From Ricordea florida (taxonomy: Eukaryota; Cnidaria; Anthozoa; Corallimorpharia; Ricordeidae), in contig OX453272.1 of the NCBI GenBank assembly GCA_949710005.1, positions 17,042,994-17,106,993 on the forward strand: a DNA stretch of 64,000 nucleotides, read 5' to 3'. Below, one piece after another: positions 11,928-24,574 of this stretch (the stretch's first letter is position 1; every line of letters starts with the position of its first letter). The translations under genes and the position numbers were made by a program. Below the pieces are notes generated by a model that was not told the origin of the DNA, ran no database searches, and saw only the letters and a program-made list of their open reading frames with translations.

Positions 11928-12547
11928 ATGTCCGCGATTGTACCTTCTGTTCTCCCCAATTCGGCAGAAGGTATCGATAATTTAAATGATCTTAGCAAAG
12001 AATGGTTTAGAATGTTAAAAGTGGACGCTTTGCGATCGTACTTGTCAGCTCACGGTGTACCGTGTAGCTCTCAGGGGAAGCAGTACGTGAAGCAAAAATT
12101 AGTAGCACTTTCATACGAAACTTGGAGACTGAAGCTAGAAATTCCAAGCCTTGACGAAGAGAACGTTGATGACGTTATCCTTGAGAAGCATAGTTTCGAT
12201 GGTCACAACTTACCTCTGATCACGAAACTGTCAGCCGGATGGACGAAATGTTTGTACGCTGCACCTGAATTTTCATACGCCGACATCTATAATTATTTTG
12301 TTCATAAAACGGGTTACGATCACGAGAATCTTAAGGCCTACAAAGGACTTGACGGTTATAAACTCATGATAGATGGACATGTCAGAAGTCTTCTGTTCCA
12401 AAAAACTGACCAGTGCAGTTATTTCAAATTTCAAGTCCAACCCACTGAAAGGAAAAAAACATGGAATGGCAAGGACTGCTACGATTGCTGGACGATCATA
12501 AGTAACAGTGGTGAAATTATATCCGGCTATTGTAATTGCTATGGAGG
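11928..12547 (+). CDS. YqaJ-nuclease protein of the transposon, exon 1
   Basis: Starts at ATG 11928 and runs to a donor at 12548 (ggGTAAGT). About 206 residues. The N-terminal part (residues about 25-60) looks like a SAP-type helix-extended-helix (EWFRMLKVDALRSYL...KQKLVAL). The exon ends in the first half of a SWIM-type zinc finger, CNCYGG. Splicing to 12697 supplies the CxH half in the same frame (GCRHVAAGLF). A SWIM finger with a downstream YqaJ domain is a common layout in cnidarian transposon-derived proteins. Confidence 0.8.
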
Positions 12548-12696
12548 GTAAGTTAAAGTATTTGGTAACCAAAAGATTAAAGATTTATGTGATTTACCTT
12601 TGCATCAAAGAGTCGTAATAACAAACGACTTACTGTAGGGGAACAATGAATAAATGTTTTAATCGACTCATCTAGTGCACCATTTATTAATGTTAG

Positions 12697-13885
12697 GGCA
12701 GATGGAGGGTGTCGCCATGTAGCTGCTGGGCTTTTTGAGATAGACAGAACACTACAGATAAGGAAAGTGTGGCAACAGCCTTCTTGCACTGATCAGAAGT
12801 GTGTGTGGACTCAGCCAGCTAAGAAAGCCCAAGGTGCAGTGCCAGTTAAGAAAATGAGGCTGGACAAAAAGGCTAGTACTACTGACCCTCCCATTGACCA
12901 TTCTTTGTTTGACCCTCGTCCAGGATGGGCAAAAGGAAAATCCCAGCTCCGACAGATCCAGTTGCAAGAAATACTTCACAAACACTGTCCAGATGCAGTA
13001 GGCCTGAATGTGCTAGGCTTTAACATGCCAGTTTCCCTGGACATAATACCACCAGAGGATGATGCAAATTTATTGGTTGAAGTTACAGTGGGCACTTGTA
13101 CATCTCTGACAATAAAGGAATTAGTTGAGGACAGAGCTGCTAGTAGCCATGAAGACCTTGGTTCTTTGCTGTCATCAGTGCAATACAAGGAAGAGGAGAG
13201 GGAAGAGATAGCTAGGTCTACAATTGGTCAATCCAACAACCCCATATGGTTTAAACACAGGGTTGCTAGAATTACAGGGTCTATTGCATACACAGTGTGT
13301 CATCGAAGAGAAAGCACAGATCCTAAAAACTTACTTGAGGTTATAATGGCCAAAAAAAACTCTGTGTGGAAGAACATGCCTGCCCCATTAGAGTATGGGA
13401 AGAACAATGAGCACAAAGCCATTCAACTTTTCATCAAGGAAAACAAAAAGTTACACAGAGATCTTGCAGTTATGGAGACTGGGCTGCACATTTTCAAAAG
13501 TTGTGTGTTTTTAGGTGCAAGTCCAGATGGAATAATGACATGCAGCTGTTGCAGTACGGCCAAAGTAGTGGAAGTGAAATGTCTGTGGACACACAGAACA
13601 CAAAATCCCAAGGAAGCAGCCCTTGCAATGAGAGGCTATTTTGACCTGGACAATGCTGGAAAACTGGTCCTCAGAAAGGAAACAAAGTGGTTTTACCAAA
13701 TGCAAATGGAAATGATTGCTACTCAATTGTCGACTGGTGTTTTGGTCCTATACACTGATCTAGGGATTGAAAGTGTCCTGGTTGAATTTGATTCCATGTT
13801 TTCTGAAGCAATGACTTTAAAGTTGAAGGACTTTTATTTGGCTTTTGTAGTGCCACATTTGGTGGAAGAATTATCTTGTATTTAA
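12697..13885 (+). CDS. YqaJ-nuclease protein of the transposon, exon 2
   Basis: Begins after TGTTAG at 12697. The frame is continuous with the long open frame ending at 13885. After the CxH half of the SWIM finger and a linker comes a YqaJ/lambda-exonuclease-like PD-(D/E)XK domain. It shows WFKHRVARITGS (N-terminal substrate-side motif), LEYGKNNEHKA, GASPDG (catalytic D) and VEVKC (E-x-K). This is an intact putative exonuclease/recombinase-type nuclease that could process DNA ends during transposition. The 149-bp intron has canonical GT-AG ends. Confidence 0.85.
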
Positions 13886-14055
13886 CTTAATAAGGATTAT
13901 AAGTTGATACTTGTTTAATGGTCTCAAGCACTACATGTACATGTATGAAACAATGGGATTTAGAAGAGTCCAGACCAACCTTGGTACAGACGGTATGTCT
14001 CATGTAAATAATAGAATTAATACACCTACTTCTAAATGAAACCTATCCATTTTGC

Positions 14056-14826
14056 TTATTTAGCTAATTTTGGATACATGTTACACAAGGCAGCACAAAC
14101 AACAACAATCTGGTCAATTACTGGCTTAAGTGTCAAAGGAATGACACCTTGTAGCATTTTAAAGTTCTTAATCCGCTCTATAGCTCTCTCTACATGTATT
14201 CTGGCAGAGGCAATTCTTCTAGTTTTTGTCACTTGTTTTCTGGATAATGGCTTACCAGTAGTAGAGGGTGGTATATTCAAAGTGCATTTTTTATCAAGCA
14301 GCAAATCCCGCACTTTAAACCCTCTGTCAGCCATAACATCATCTCCAAGCTCAAGAAGATCCAAAAACCCACATTTCTGGGTAATTTCTCTGTCTGAAAC
14401 ACTACCTGACCATACATTTGAAACAAAGGTAAATGCTCCTGATGGTGAAATTCCAAATAAGCACTTAACAGTATTTCTTTGTTTGTATTCACTCCATGTG
14501 ATTCGCTGTGCAGTTGGAGTTTTAGGTTTTTCAACCTGGAACTCAGAACAGTCAATGACCACCCTGGTTCTAGGATACCGGTCAAAACACTGAGGCCTGT
14601 GAATTTCAACAAGTTCTCTTGATGGCCAGGCTATTAAGCCTTTCAGTTCATAGTACAATAAATTGATCCAAGTTTTAAACAACTTAGAAACTGTAGAGAA
14701 AGTAACACCAAAATTATCTGCTAGATGTTGCTCTGTCAGACCTAAGCATAGCTTCACTAGTACAAGTACAAATTCCTCGTATGATGTTAATTTCCTCCTC
14801 CTGCCTGCCTGCTTCCTGTCAGTATC
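14056..14826 (-). CDS. DDE transposase domain, exon 2 of the THAP-DDE transposase
   Basis: The minus-strand exon starts after TTTACAG at 14826 and ends at a stop near 14056. A basic helix-turn-helix-like segment (RRRKLTSYEEFVLVLVKL...NFGVTFSTVSKLFKTW) precedes a DDE_Tnp_4-type endonuclease core. That core contains VVIDCSEF (first D), VWSGSVSDREI, DDVMADRGF (second D) and RIHVERAIERIKNFK (final E). About 257 residues, intact. Joins in phase 0 to the THAP exon at 15212-16045. Confidence 0.85.
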   Translation of the reverse strand, partial: DTDRKQAGRRRKLTSYEEFVLVLVKLCLGLTEQHLADNFGVTFSTVSKLFKTWINLLYYELKGLIAWPSRELVEIHRPQCFDRYPRTRVVIDCSEFQVEKPKTPTAQRITWSEYKQRNTVKCLFGISPSGAFTFVSNVWSGSVSDREITQKCGFLDLLELGDDVMADRGFKVRDLLLDKKCTLNIPPSTTGKPLSRKQVTKTRRIASARIHVERAIERIKNFKMLQGVIPLTLKPVIDQIVVVCAALCNMYPKLAK

Positions 14827-15211
14827 CTGTAAACATTATGACACAATAGACTCGTGGTCAGTGATACTTCAATACCATATCACAGAATACATCAGTAAAA
14901 AACACAGAGTGTTTGTATTTGGCAAAGTAAGGATAAAGTAAGTAAATACAAGAGAGTAGACTGCATTCTTTGAAATATCCTATTTACCACAGCCCAGTCA
15001 GCCACTTCTTTTATATAGACAAATTATTTCAGTTCAATCTCAAGACTACCCGGGGGCCAAATAAATGGATAATTAACTGTGTGCAACATCTCAGATTTTT
15101 ATATTTAGTCCATAACCAATATCAAACATTCAAACAATAACACATGATTGATAATAATGGAAGGATATGTACAAAGAAACACTTAAATGTCACTACCCAA
15201 CCCACTTATAC

Positions 15212-16045
15212 CCTAATAAATGAAAGACCCCTCACATTTCTGACACTGCTTGGTCCATGCCAGTACCTCATGGACTGAGCAACAGGTTCAAGCAAGGCGA
15301 ACAAGTTGATCAGTAAACTGCGAGACGGCAACCCTGTGTAAAACCTGACACTCTTGTCATCCTTCAAGACTTGCAACATAAATAACTCCCTTCTCATTTT
15401 GTCCTTATTTTGAAGTGTGTCTTCGCTTTGCCTGATCCTTTCGGTGAGTTTGTCAAGGTCTTCAGAGGTGAGCAACGTTTGTGACCCAACTGAACAGTTC
15501 GAGGAACAGTAATTATGTTCAGCTTGAATTACTGCAGAGATGAAGGCTTGATCATGACCAGCGCAATTCTTACTCACTTCTTCTGAAACTTTCGATATCT
15601 CAGTTGATGGTTTCATAAACTCTTCAGTCAAGGATTTCTTCATACACTTGGAAGGAGTCGACTGACTCTCCCGGTCTCGAGGGGCCTTTCTTTTAGTTTT
15701 AGAAGAATGCTCCTGTGAACGAGCCAAATTCGCACAATTGTAAACCGAAGGTATCGGGTCTGCTTTGCAGGGCCCCAAGCCTAAACCAAAATGCATTGAA
15801 CAAACACGGTGGTTTCTCGATATGTCCTTTAGTTTCAAATCTTTTCTCTTCAAAAATAAAAACCAGGCTTTTCTCAAAGTCTTCTCCGCTGGAAATGGAT
15901 GAAACTTTACGTTCACTAAATCAGGCCGTTTCAGAGGATGGCCACAAATATGAGAAGAAATGTTTTGCTTACATCTCCTCACACAAGCAGCCTTTTCTCG
16001 AGTACTGTTGTTACATCCGTACACTGCACAAAAATGCCAGGTCAT
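15212..16045 (-). CDS. THAP zinc-finger DNA-binding region, exon 1 of the transposase
   Basis: The minus-strand ATG at 16045 opens with a THAP domain (C2CH zinc finger): CAVYGCNN, then FHPFPAE..LRKAWF, then VCSMHF. A serine/lysine-rich linker follows, with a segment (LTERIRQSEDTL...) that may form a coiled coil. The exon ends phase 0 at 15212 before GTATAAGT. THAP domains bind the ends of related DNA transposons. The 385-bp intron (14827-15211) has canonical boundaries. Confidence 0.85.
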
Positions 16046-16198
16046 TCTATTTTTCGTCCAAAGGCAGCAAAAGTACGTAAGGTGTCGGGTTAAAAAGCTG
16101 TCATGTTTTTGTCATGTTTATATTTTGCCCGCATTAGCCTCACTTTCGTGCTTGAGCCCTTTGGCGTGCAAAAATGCGGTTTCATTTCGAAAAAGAGC

Positions 16199-19100
16199 TA
16201 ATGTAAATGATCAATGCTCAGTTGAAATTTCCTTATACTTGCAGTTCTGTCACTGGCCTAGTTTTTATATTCTGATTTCCCGCCCAACGCTGTTTCAAAC
16301 TTGTGAGTACGAGATTTTTATCGTGCAAGGAGTTAATCCGTAACACGCCGAGGAGTCCGTCAGCGACGGACCAACTTTGGTAATGGAGAAGTGATCGTTT
16401 GCGAGAGGTCGTCAAATCGTCGATGACGACAGTAGGCGCAAAATGGCCGAATCTGTGAACCACACATTTGACACAACTGCTTTACTGCGTAAATTTATTG
16501 AAGCCAATCAAAAACGTTTCTTTCATAAGACTAAGCCGTTGGGGTGTCCGGCTGTTTACATAACAAGTTCTGCAGATGCATTGACGAAGACAGTACATTT
16601 TTACTTTCTCAAAGAAGTATACTCCTCGGCTAAATCAAGTATCAGACACGTAGACCATCGATACCAATGTCACAGAAAAGGCGTACTACGGGATTGGCGC
16701 CATTTCTCTACCATCTTTTCGCCCGCATCCTGTTGCTTTGCATATTAGGCTGTTCAGTTCTATTAAGTCAATTTACGTTACGCCATAATAACAATATTAC
16801 CAATCTCTGTCGTGGCCGCAGAGGACAAGATTAATACTCTACGCGATTCGACAAAGTTTTAACCGTACTAGTTGGTTTCAAAAGAGCATAACGCAATATT
16901 TGTGACAATTGAGTAACTCATTTTTTTCAACCATTACGTCTCGAGTCGTCCCTTACAAGAAACACTTGCTAAATAATAGTTTTTCGAAAAGTAGGTGACT
17001 GAACTTGAAAATGTTTGCCGAGGACATATTTCAAATTGCAAGATGTTCAATCGTTACGTCCGTTCTAAGGAAGAGAATGCAACAATAGAAGATGAGGTAA
17101 ACTTACAACACGGGCATCCTTACTCCCCCCACCCCTGTTAAAAAAACGCCAAGACATACTCCTCCCCTCCAAAAGGCATTTTGGATATACACAAGATTCA
17201 AGTTCCACAAGGTTCAAAGCTAACTTTGTAACAAATATAGTCTGTTCATAGTTGGCCATGTTTTATAAAGTTTTATCAACATTCATAATAAATATTTTTT
17301 AGATTCAGTCGTAATTTGTCCCTGGCCTGGACCCTTTCTTATTTAACCTGGCATATTGAGGTACTTTCTTACTATAGAGCCATACCGAAGAGAGGCCAAA
17401 GTTGATACGGCAGTTTTAAGATGTTTTAACAAATTTTTACTCAAATTGAAGGCACTGTCATTTTTTTTAGATAAGTTAAGCTGTAATGTTTATTCTCTAG
17501 CTCCAACCCGTAAGAGGAAGAAAGGAAATGAAACTAGTCTACAATTAGAAACCTGCACTATTGGTCTTGAGTCAGTTTTGCAATTATGGCCTGTAAAAAA
17601 TCAGTTCCGGTTTAAGAATGTCCTGATACCCTTTGTAAGAATTCAGTTCGTGCCCTCCTTTCTGCAGTTTTTGTTCCAAGAAAATGGAATATATGGGAGT
17701 TTCCTACGAAAAATGTCACAGCAGCGACATCACAATCACATCAGCCAGTCACGCGATCTTGACCAAAATCCTAAAACGAACTAACTTCTGCTACTCCTCC
17801 CACTTCTTCCTTGTCTCTAACTTATGCTTTACCAACAAATGTTGTTTCGCTTACTGTGGCAATATTAAGTTGTAACTTATTCATTATTTTATATTTTCGT
17901 GGCTAGCTAGTAGAATGAATTCTGTTCGATCAGAATCGTCACGCTCGTCTTTTCTCGCACGTAACCGACTTTCCGAGCGTTTCTGTTCAGTGCCAAGTTT
18001 GAAATTGCTGCCAATGAGACCTTTGACGCTTCAAGAAACATAACCAAGAAGCCGCTATTCAATAATTTTCTTTTACAATATCTAAACCTCTAATTTGCAC
18101 ACAGAGGCTTCGGTATTGACACTATTAAACACACATGAGCAGCCAGAATAAAAATAACTTCGTTTCCCACAAAGCTTACTCGAGATTACCGAATATGCAT
18201 GACAAAACTTATTTCAATGAAATCCATCAGTTGTAATCTGCCTAAAAGCTGATTCACACTATAAGAGATTTCGTCGTTAAGTACAAGTAAGATTCATCTC
18301 AGGGTAAATCGCGTTATCTAAAGATTGACCTTTGAATTACAACATTAAAATTCTGATTACACGACCAAACAAAGTCCTCTTTCAAAAGTTATTTGCCACA
18401 TCAAACGAACGTCAGTTCAACTGAAAGTTTATAAGTTTCTTCTGCTCATATCAAGTTACATATACGACAATTTTAACAGAGGAGCAAAAGTCAGGCAATT
18501 ATGCATCCAAGTCTTGCCTCGAAGAATGAAGGACGGGCGGTTTAGTCAATTCACGTTGCTTTGAAATCGACTTTTGGAAGACAAAGAGATTGGCGGGTTT
18601 ATATTCTCACCAGAGAAGCCAATTCTCGTAAAATTACCAAACAACACGTTTTTTCCGTCTAAAGGGAGAGTTTTTTTGAGAAGAGTAATTACTCGTTTAC
18701 ACTGTTGTGATAATTATTTATTCAAAGTGCTGGTGATTAAAAATTAATTATACAACTCTGTATTTTACAGAAAAGTGCGAAGATGTTGCAAAGCTGCCGA
18801 AAGCGTGTAATTTGTTTAGGTAAAATGCCTTACGCTGGTTAAATGTTCCCCTTTCAGCTCTGAATTCCCGGTACATGGAAAATTTTATTGAATTAGGTGA
18901 CAAACACAGCAAAACAAATAAGGCATTATTAATAATGCATCAGAAATAAAGACATGGCAAAATTCACGATGAACAAGAGAAAGACTTAACTCTCCATGGG
19001 CGACAATTTCAAAATAGGAATCACCAGTTGATAACCCGACAAGCAGTCAATAACGGGTCATATTTACTGCTCTGTTTCAGAGGGCGAACACCGAATTATA

Positions 19101-21636
19101 CGTGCACTCGCGCTGTATACAGCACCGCTTCCAAGGCCAATTACTAATTCAATTATTCCCCGAGCAATCGGCAAAATTCACAAATTCAATGCTTCTGTAA
19201 TCATGGCGGAGCCTTCAGTGCAGTTGTGTAAACTTGACCTACCTCGTAAACTCTGGCCTATTCATTCCATAATGCCGGTCCGGCGAGATTGTTTGTCTAC
19301 GAGCAAAATCCTTCGCTCCCTTGCAAGCCGGTTGTACAACAAACGGTTTGTGAACATCTGGTTTTCGAGAGTTCCCTTCCTTATTTCTGAAATCCGCAAA
19401 TCTCACTTCACCTCGGCTGCCCATTCTTGGCGCGAACATTGTCCCTGGGAAAGATATTTGCACTGTGAGCGATCCCGCGCATCCAACAAAGCAAATCTCT
19501 ACCCGAACAAGACTCTATTAAATAAGCGCCCGTATATTCCCTACGCCGTACTTCCCCACCAGTTGATAACGACGTTCGCAGCTGTTTTTCGCTTGTGACT
19601 CTATCAGGCCTAATTAAAGCTGAATTTTGAAGTCTCCGAAGAATTATTTAATTAATGACGCCGAGGATGAGCAGAGCTGCAAATTTCACTATGTTTGGGC
19701 GAGTTTACATAAGTTAATAAATAGGGCGCTCAAGTTGCTACTTGAAACTAAACCGCTGGTACTACTGCTCACGGTAGAATCATTACATACCAGATGTATG
19801 CATTTTGTTTAAAATGGCACGCTCTTTTCGTGTATTGTTCATAACAAGAATAATTTTCGCAAGTCAACCGCGTTTCCAAATGCTTAATACAACGCTTACG
19901 TTTGGCTGACCGCTTGATGCAAGAATTGTTGTGATTTATTCGTCCAGCATAAATTGTCCAAAAATATGGCTTGCTAAACATTGGGCCCTACATAAGGTGG
20001 GACTAAGTTTATTTAATTCCTTAAAAAAATGTGGACCAATCAAAACTCGCAAAACCACCAAGCTCTGTTGCGGTACAAATAGAAAGGTTTACGCGCCCAC
20101 TTTCAGAATCGTTTCAAACATCAAAACTTTTCCGTTTGAGGACTGTTCTGGAACAACGGCTTAACTTCTCTTTTGGAACGAAAAATTGTCAGCTTGTTTC
20201 AGTTGCTCGATTTATGTCCTGTTTAGAAGGCACTGATAACATTGTAAAACTCTGTGGTGTGATGTGGCATTGTGTTTTCAATACCGCTGTATCGCAGGTG
20301 TTGCTCGGCTGTACTTTATTATGTCAGTCAAGTTATTCAATGCAGAGAATTTCACTGGCTAATTAAATCCCCTCGCAGATGTCTTACGAAAACGCCAGAG
20401 AGTTTATCACCAGCGACATAAATAATAAAAGAGAGAGACTTAAGAAATTGCATTGATTGTACAGCAAACTTTTCGCTGGAGTCTAGAAATTTAATGTTTT
20501 GCGAAATGTGGCAAAATTATGCGGCGACTTTTTTGTTTCTGGGCAATCGACTTTGTTCGTTAGCTTTGGTTACTCTGTGTGTGCATGTGTGCGATGTATT
20601 ATACACGAAAGCATCGAAAATGGCCGCTAGTTTAGCGCCACGCTATGACAGAGTATTTCTTCATCAAAACAAGTAATGTTTAAAAACGCAGTGACTCTAA
20701 GCGCAGGATTTCGACTAAGTCCTGTTAGAAAAGGGCAACTTAGCAGTATGCAAATCATGATATAGATTTAGGACTACGAATTCGCGAATCTAAAGGTGAC
20801 CTTTAGTTTTATATTATCGACGGATGGTGCTCGCGGATTCGCGCTAACCTGACTGGCCTGCGGTTATTTCTCATAACCACCCAGACGGTAACAATGTGCG
20901 ATAAATAGGACAAATTGTGCAGCGAAAATACCTGGAATATTTGCGAACATCCCTTGGCCGGTGTTGCTTCCTTGTGGAGCTCACCATCCATATGTTATCT
21001 CTATTGACGACACTTCACATCACAAAAGAATTATTAGACAAACTCTAATTAAAATAAGCCAGGTGCAACGAACAAAGGACACGGTCTTCAGGGACGAATC
21101 TATTGGGTTCCCTTTTGTAAGCTGTGAGCGTTTAGTTTTCCATCTGAATGTACCAGCTGACTCGACGATAAGATTGTTCGAGACGGAGAAGAAAAAATGT
21201 TTTAACACTGATAAAAACGGCTGGGATCGATCGGAGTGCACGGTTTCTATGGAGATATTATATTGCTTTCTATCTCCAGGTGTGAGGCTACCTTTTTCTG
21301 AAAACTTTTACGTGACACAAACATTTGGGATTTGGCAATACCTTTTGGTTTCTTTGAGATATCGACTTAGAAAAAAATAGGTCTAGTAACATTGATCCCT
21401 GATAAGAATATTCTACCAGTTCCAAAATGCTCAAACTGCGGTCGTAAAAATCACTTTGAATAAAAAACAAACAGTAAAAAACGTTTCCCTTTAGAATTTG
21501 ACCTGAATTAAAACATCCCAATAAAATATAAACTAACATGGCAGGGTATCATTTTATACAGCCTTTTCCATGCAGAAATATTTACGGTAACCACGTTTCT
21601 AGTTAGTGGCAGAATGATAAATCTTTTGCTGTCTCG
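16199..21636. other. Long stretch without recognised genes
   Basis: Only short open frames without family motifs. Some ATGs in good context (for example aaaatggcc near 16441 and gaaaatggccgc near 20619) could mark unannotated first exons, but nothing downstream confirms them. No RNA gene recognised. Confidence 0.5.
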
Positions 21637-21637
21637 C

Positions 21638-22063
21638 TTACAGTCGATTGCATCTACCCGTGAACGCACGCGCTCAAAACATGTTTTCACGTGATGTCAA
21701 ACGTCTGAGTTTCAGGCGTCAAACTTTGAAGTTTTCCCGCCCAAATGTGAAGTTATCCTTCTCGGCACTGCTCAAAGGGAAGATGTTTTCAATATCAACA
21801 AGGAAGAAATTATCAAAAAGGTGTCCCACTTTCAAGCGATTTGCGGAATCAAGTAAAAGAACTTGCGCAGGATTATTGTTTTTCAGAAGTTGGGAGAAGA
21901 TTACGCATCAGCAAGGGTGCAGTTTCAAAAATCGTTAATCGAGGGAACTTCACATTTGGGCGGGAAAACTTCAAAGTTTGACGCCTGAAACTCAGACGTT
22001 TGACGTCACGTGAAAACATGTTTTGAGCGCGTGCGTTCACGGGTAGATGCAATCGACTGTAAG
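21638..22063. mobile_element. Foldback MITE with about 122-bp inverted arms
   Basis: ttacagtcgattgcatctac at the left end is mirrored by gtagatgcaatcgactgtaa at the right. The arms stay nearly perfect for about 120 bp, through the aaacatgttttcacgtg and gtttcaggcgtcaaac segments. The middle has no coding content. Confidence 0.9.
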
Positions 22064-22560
22064 ACACAAAAAGGCTGAGTACCATCCCTTTATTGGAAAC
22101 TTAATTTCCGTCATAAAAGATTAGAAAATAGAATAAAAGCTCGCATAGGCAAGGCTGAGGCAGCTTTCGACCAAAAGTGTTGTGCTGCCGGGTTTTGTTC
22201 GGAGATCGTATGTTAATGCTTGAATTCACGACAAAACTGAGAAGAGCACTCAGCCACAGGTTTCGTATGACTAAAAATTAAGGGGTCGATTAACGCTAAC
22301 TTTCAGTCCTCATTACATGAAGTGTGTGAAACCGAGTTAAGCAAATCCCATCGGTCGAAGTTAAGAAAACACCCCAAGGAAGGGGGTGGCCGTGTTGTCA
22401 TCATGATAAGGACTCAACAAAAGAATAAGAAAGAATAAGCCGAGCGACTTTTCATCTCCTTTTTCTCTAGTATGGGTGAGTAACTATCCCAAGGAAAATA
22501 AGCACGCTGATTGGTTAAAACTCGAAAAAGCTGTCCTCGAAAACAAAATGATGATGATGA

Positions 22561-23203
22561 TTAGGCATTTACTCAAGTTGCTCGGATTTCTGCAAAACGT
22601 TTCCCACAAAATCTTCAAACGTTGCCCCAAAGTTGCTCTTTTTTCGAAAAAGTTGCTCAAAAGTTGCTCAAAAGTTGCTCAAAAGTTGCTCAAAAGTATT
22701 TACTTCTAATTACATTTTAAAAATACAAATAATTTTTAACCTCTCATGATTACATACTCACAAAACTTTAATGCCTATGTTTGCTGTTCGTGTTTTTGCT
22801 ACTTCGATTGGGTCGGTACTTGAGCCTTCACTAGCAGAGTATTCGGAGCTGGAATATGTTTCGCTAAACTAAGACAATCCGCCATTTTGAAAACCTGTTC
22901 ACATAGATCCGCTGACCGTATATCGCTTTAGAAACTGAGACACCCAGAAACGCTACGTGGTGATCTTCACAGAAAGAGCAAACCTATCAATCAAAGATAG
23001 AGTCAGCTAAAGAGGGTCAAATTTAAATACTGATATTTACGAAAACTATCGGGAAAAAAGACTTTTTTCTGTTAAAAATAGTATAAAATTTCTGCAATTG
23101 AAGAAGTTGCCGGAGAGTTGCTCAAATCCGAAAGTTGCCAAAAAGTTGCTTGAAAAGGCAAAAGTTGCCAAAACGTTGCCGAGCAACTTGTGTAAATGCC
23201 TAA
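22561..23203. mobile_element. Non-autonomous DNA element with TTAGGCATTTACNCAAGTTGC ends
   Basis: Begins ttaggcatttactcaagttg and ends caacttgtgtaaatgcctaa, lying within tgatgatga flanks that may be a target duplication. The interior has tandem copies of an 11-bp unit (aaaagttgctc) at 22650-22695 and diverged copies at 23110-23170. Confidence 0.8.
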
Positions 23204-23214
23204 TGATGATGACC

Positions 23215-23480
23215 TTTATTTAGCTGTATCCAGCAATGAAGTACTTACTGGGTACACTGCAAAGCACAAATAAAATCAAATCAAATCGTTTTAAGTTAAA
23301 TCAAATGTTGGTTTTTGTGGAGAGGGGAAAGCCGGAGTACCATGAGAAAAACCTCTCAGAACAGAGTAGAGAACCAACAAACTCAGCATTGATATGACGC
23401 TGGGACCGAGAATCGAACCTGGGCCACATTGGTGGAAGGCGAGCGCTCTCACCACTGCCAACCCTGCTCTGTACCGCATG
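23215..23480 (-). repeat. tRNA-derived SINE, second family
   Basis: On the minus strand it has a B-box-like GGTTCGATTC (gaatcgaacc on plus near 23411) and a 3' tail at the left end rich in aaatcaaatcaaat. Its left end follows the TIR element at 22561-23203. Confidence 0.6.
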
Positions 23481-23490
23481 GTAGGGAGAG

Positions 23491-23598
23491 CAACCTCGTT
23501 CCCAGGGCTTTTCACTGGAAAGAAGAGTGGCGGACGGGAAAAGGCTTTTTCCCGTCCGCCATTTATATTTCTTGGGAAAAGCCCTGGGAGCGAGGTTG
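23491..23598. mobile_element. 108-bp foldback MITE with 9-bp target duplication
   Basis: caacctcgttcccagggctt pairs with aagccctgggagcgaggttg. It is flanked on both sides by tagggagag (23482-23490 and 23599-23607). An 8-9 bp duplication fits a hAT- or Mutator-mobilised MITE. It is inserted at the edge of the SINE. Confidence 0.9.
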
Positions 23599-24574
23599 TA
23601 GGGAGAGGTCTAACTTGTCCTAACAAGGCAAACTAAGGGAAAAATAAACAGCCCAGAGTATTCTTTTTCACGCGAACTTGTTTACCTAGAGCGAGAAAAA
23701 CTAAACGTGATGCTGGAGAATTTAAGGATTGGAATGCATTAGCAGTCTGTCTTTTGTCTCAAATTCTCTGCGTGGACGTTAGCGAAATAAAAATGAGTTG
23801 AAAAGCCGCGTGCCCGCGTTCCTTTCGCCCCATCGCATCGCCGCTTATGCTGTGATAGTTTGTGCATCGTGCTCCGCGCACAAAGGATCGGTAGAAAAAG
23901 GAGAGTGCTCGCGTTTTAGCAAGAGAAATAATAACATGAAAAAACGTTTTTGACAGCTCTGCTGGAATGCGACATAAAACGATCTATAGACAGTTGAGAC
24001 GAACGAGGCCCTGAGGTTATTTGACATCTCAATGGTAAAATAATGATTCCTTCAGTTACTGATCCCCTCGAGTCTAATAAAGGTTTCAAACAAAAGGCTT
24101 TCTTTTCTATACAATGTAATATCATCTTAATGTTATCTCCAATACACGCAGCATTATCTTATCTCGATCGTCGTAAGATAACACACACTGCACCTGCTTG
24201 TATTCCGGACAGCAAAGCTCGATCTCCAGCTATTTCCTGTTTTGCCTCATTAGTGAACTACAAGGGTACCTTCCACGTGTATAAGGATCATTAAACTGCA
24301 ATTTGTCGCGGTATAACCACTTGAGTTCTTAAAAACCAGGAAGAAACAAAAGGAAGCCGTTTTTGAGGTTTCTTTTTTATCACGGTTGCAATGTATTATG
24401 ATAGACAGTTCTGCCAATAAAACGTTACCTTCAAGAAAGATTTACAATGTTTGGAAGTTTTTTGTCCAATGATTTGGTTCATTTGTCTGCAACATAATTT
24501 CTCTTAGCAACTTGCAAATGTAAACTGGATTTAAACGAAACCATGTAGAGATTCGTTTACTACTACAGTTTGCA

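Larger units (their letters stand above)
11784..16198. mobile_element. THAP-DDE DNA transposon with a YqaJ-nuclease gene (ISL2EU/IS4EU-like)
   Basis: Imperfect inverted ends of about 70 bp. The left end begins GCCCTTTTTCGAAATTAAAC, and the complement of the right end begins GCTCTTTTTCGAAATGAAAC. Both arms continue to a shared TGCGGGCAA. Each end is flanked by TA (11782-11783 and 16199-16200). Inside are two convergent genes: a YqaJ-type nuclease on plus and a spliced THAP-plus-DDE transposase on minus. I recall eukaryotic ISL2EU/IS4EU-type elements carrying a transposase together with a YqaJ-like nuclease. The assignment is from gene content, not a database match. Confidence 0.8.

Noticed and set aside
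19203..19598. 131-codon frame with a reasonable start
   Set aside because: No recognisable motif, no splice-compatible neighbours, and an equally plausible antisense frame.
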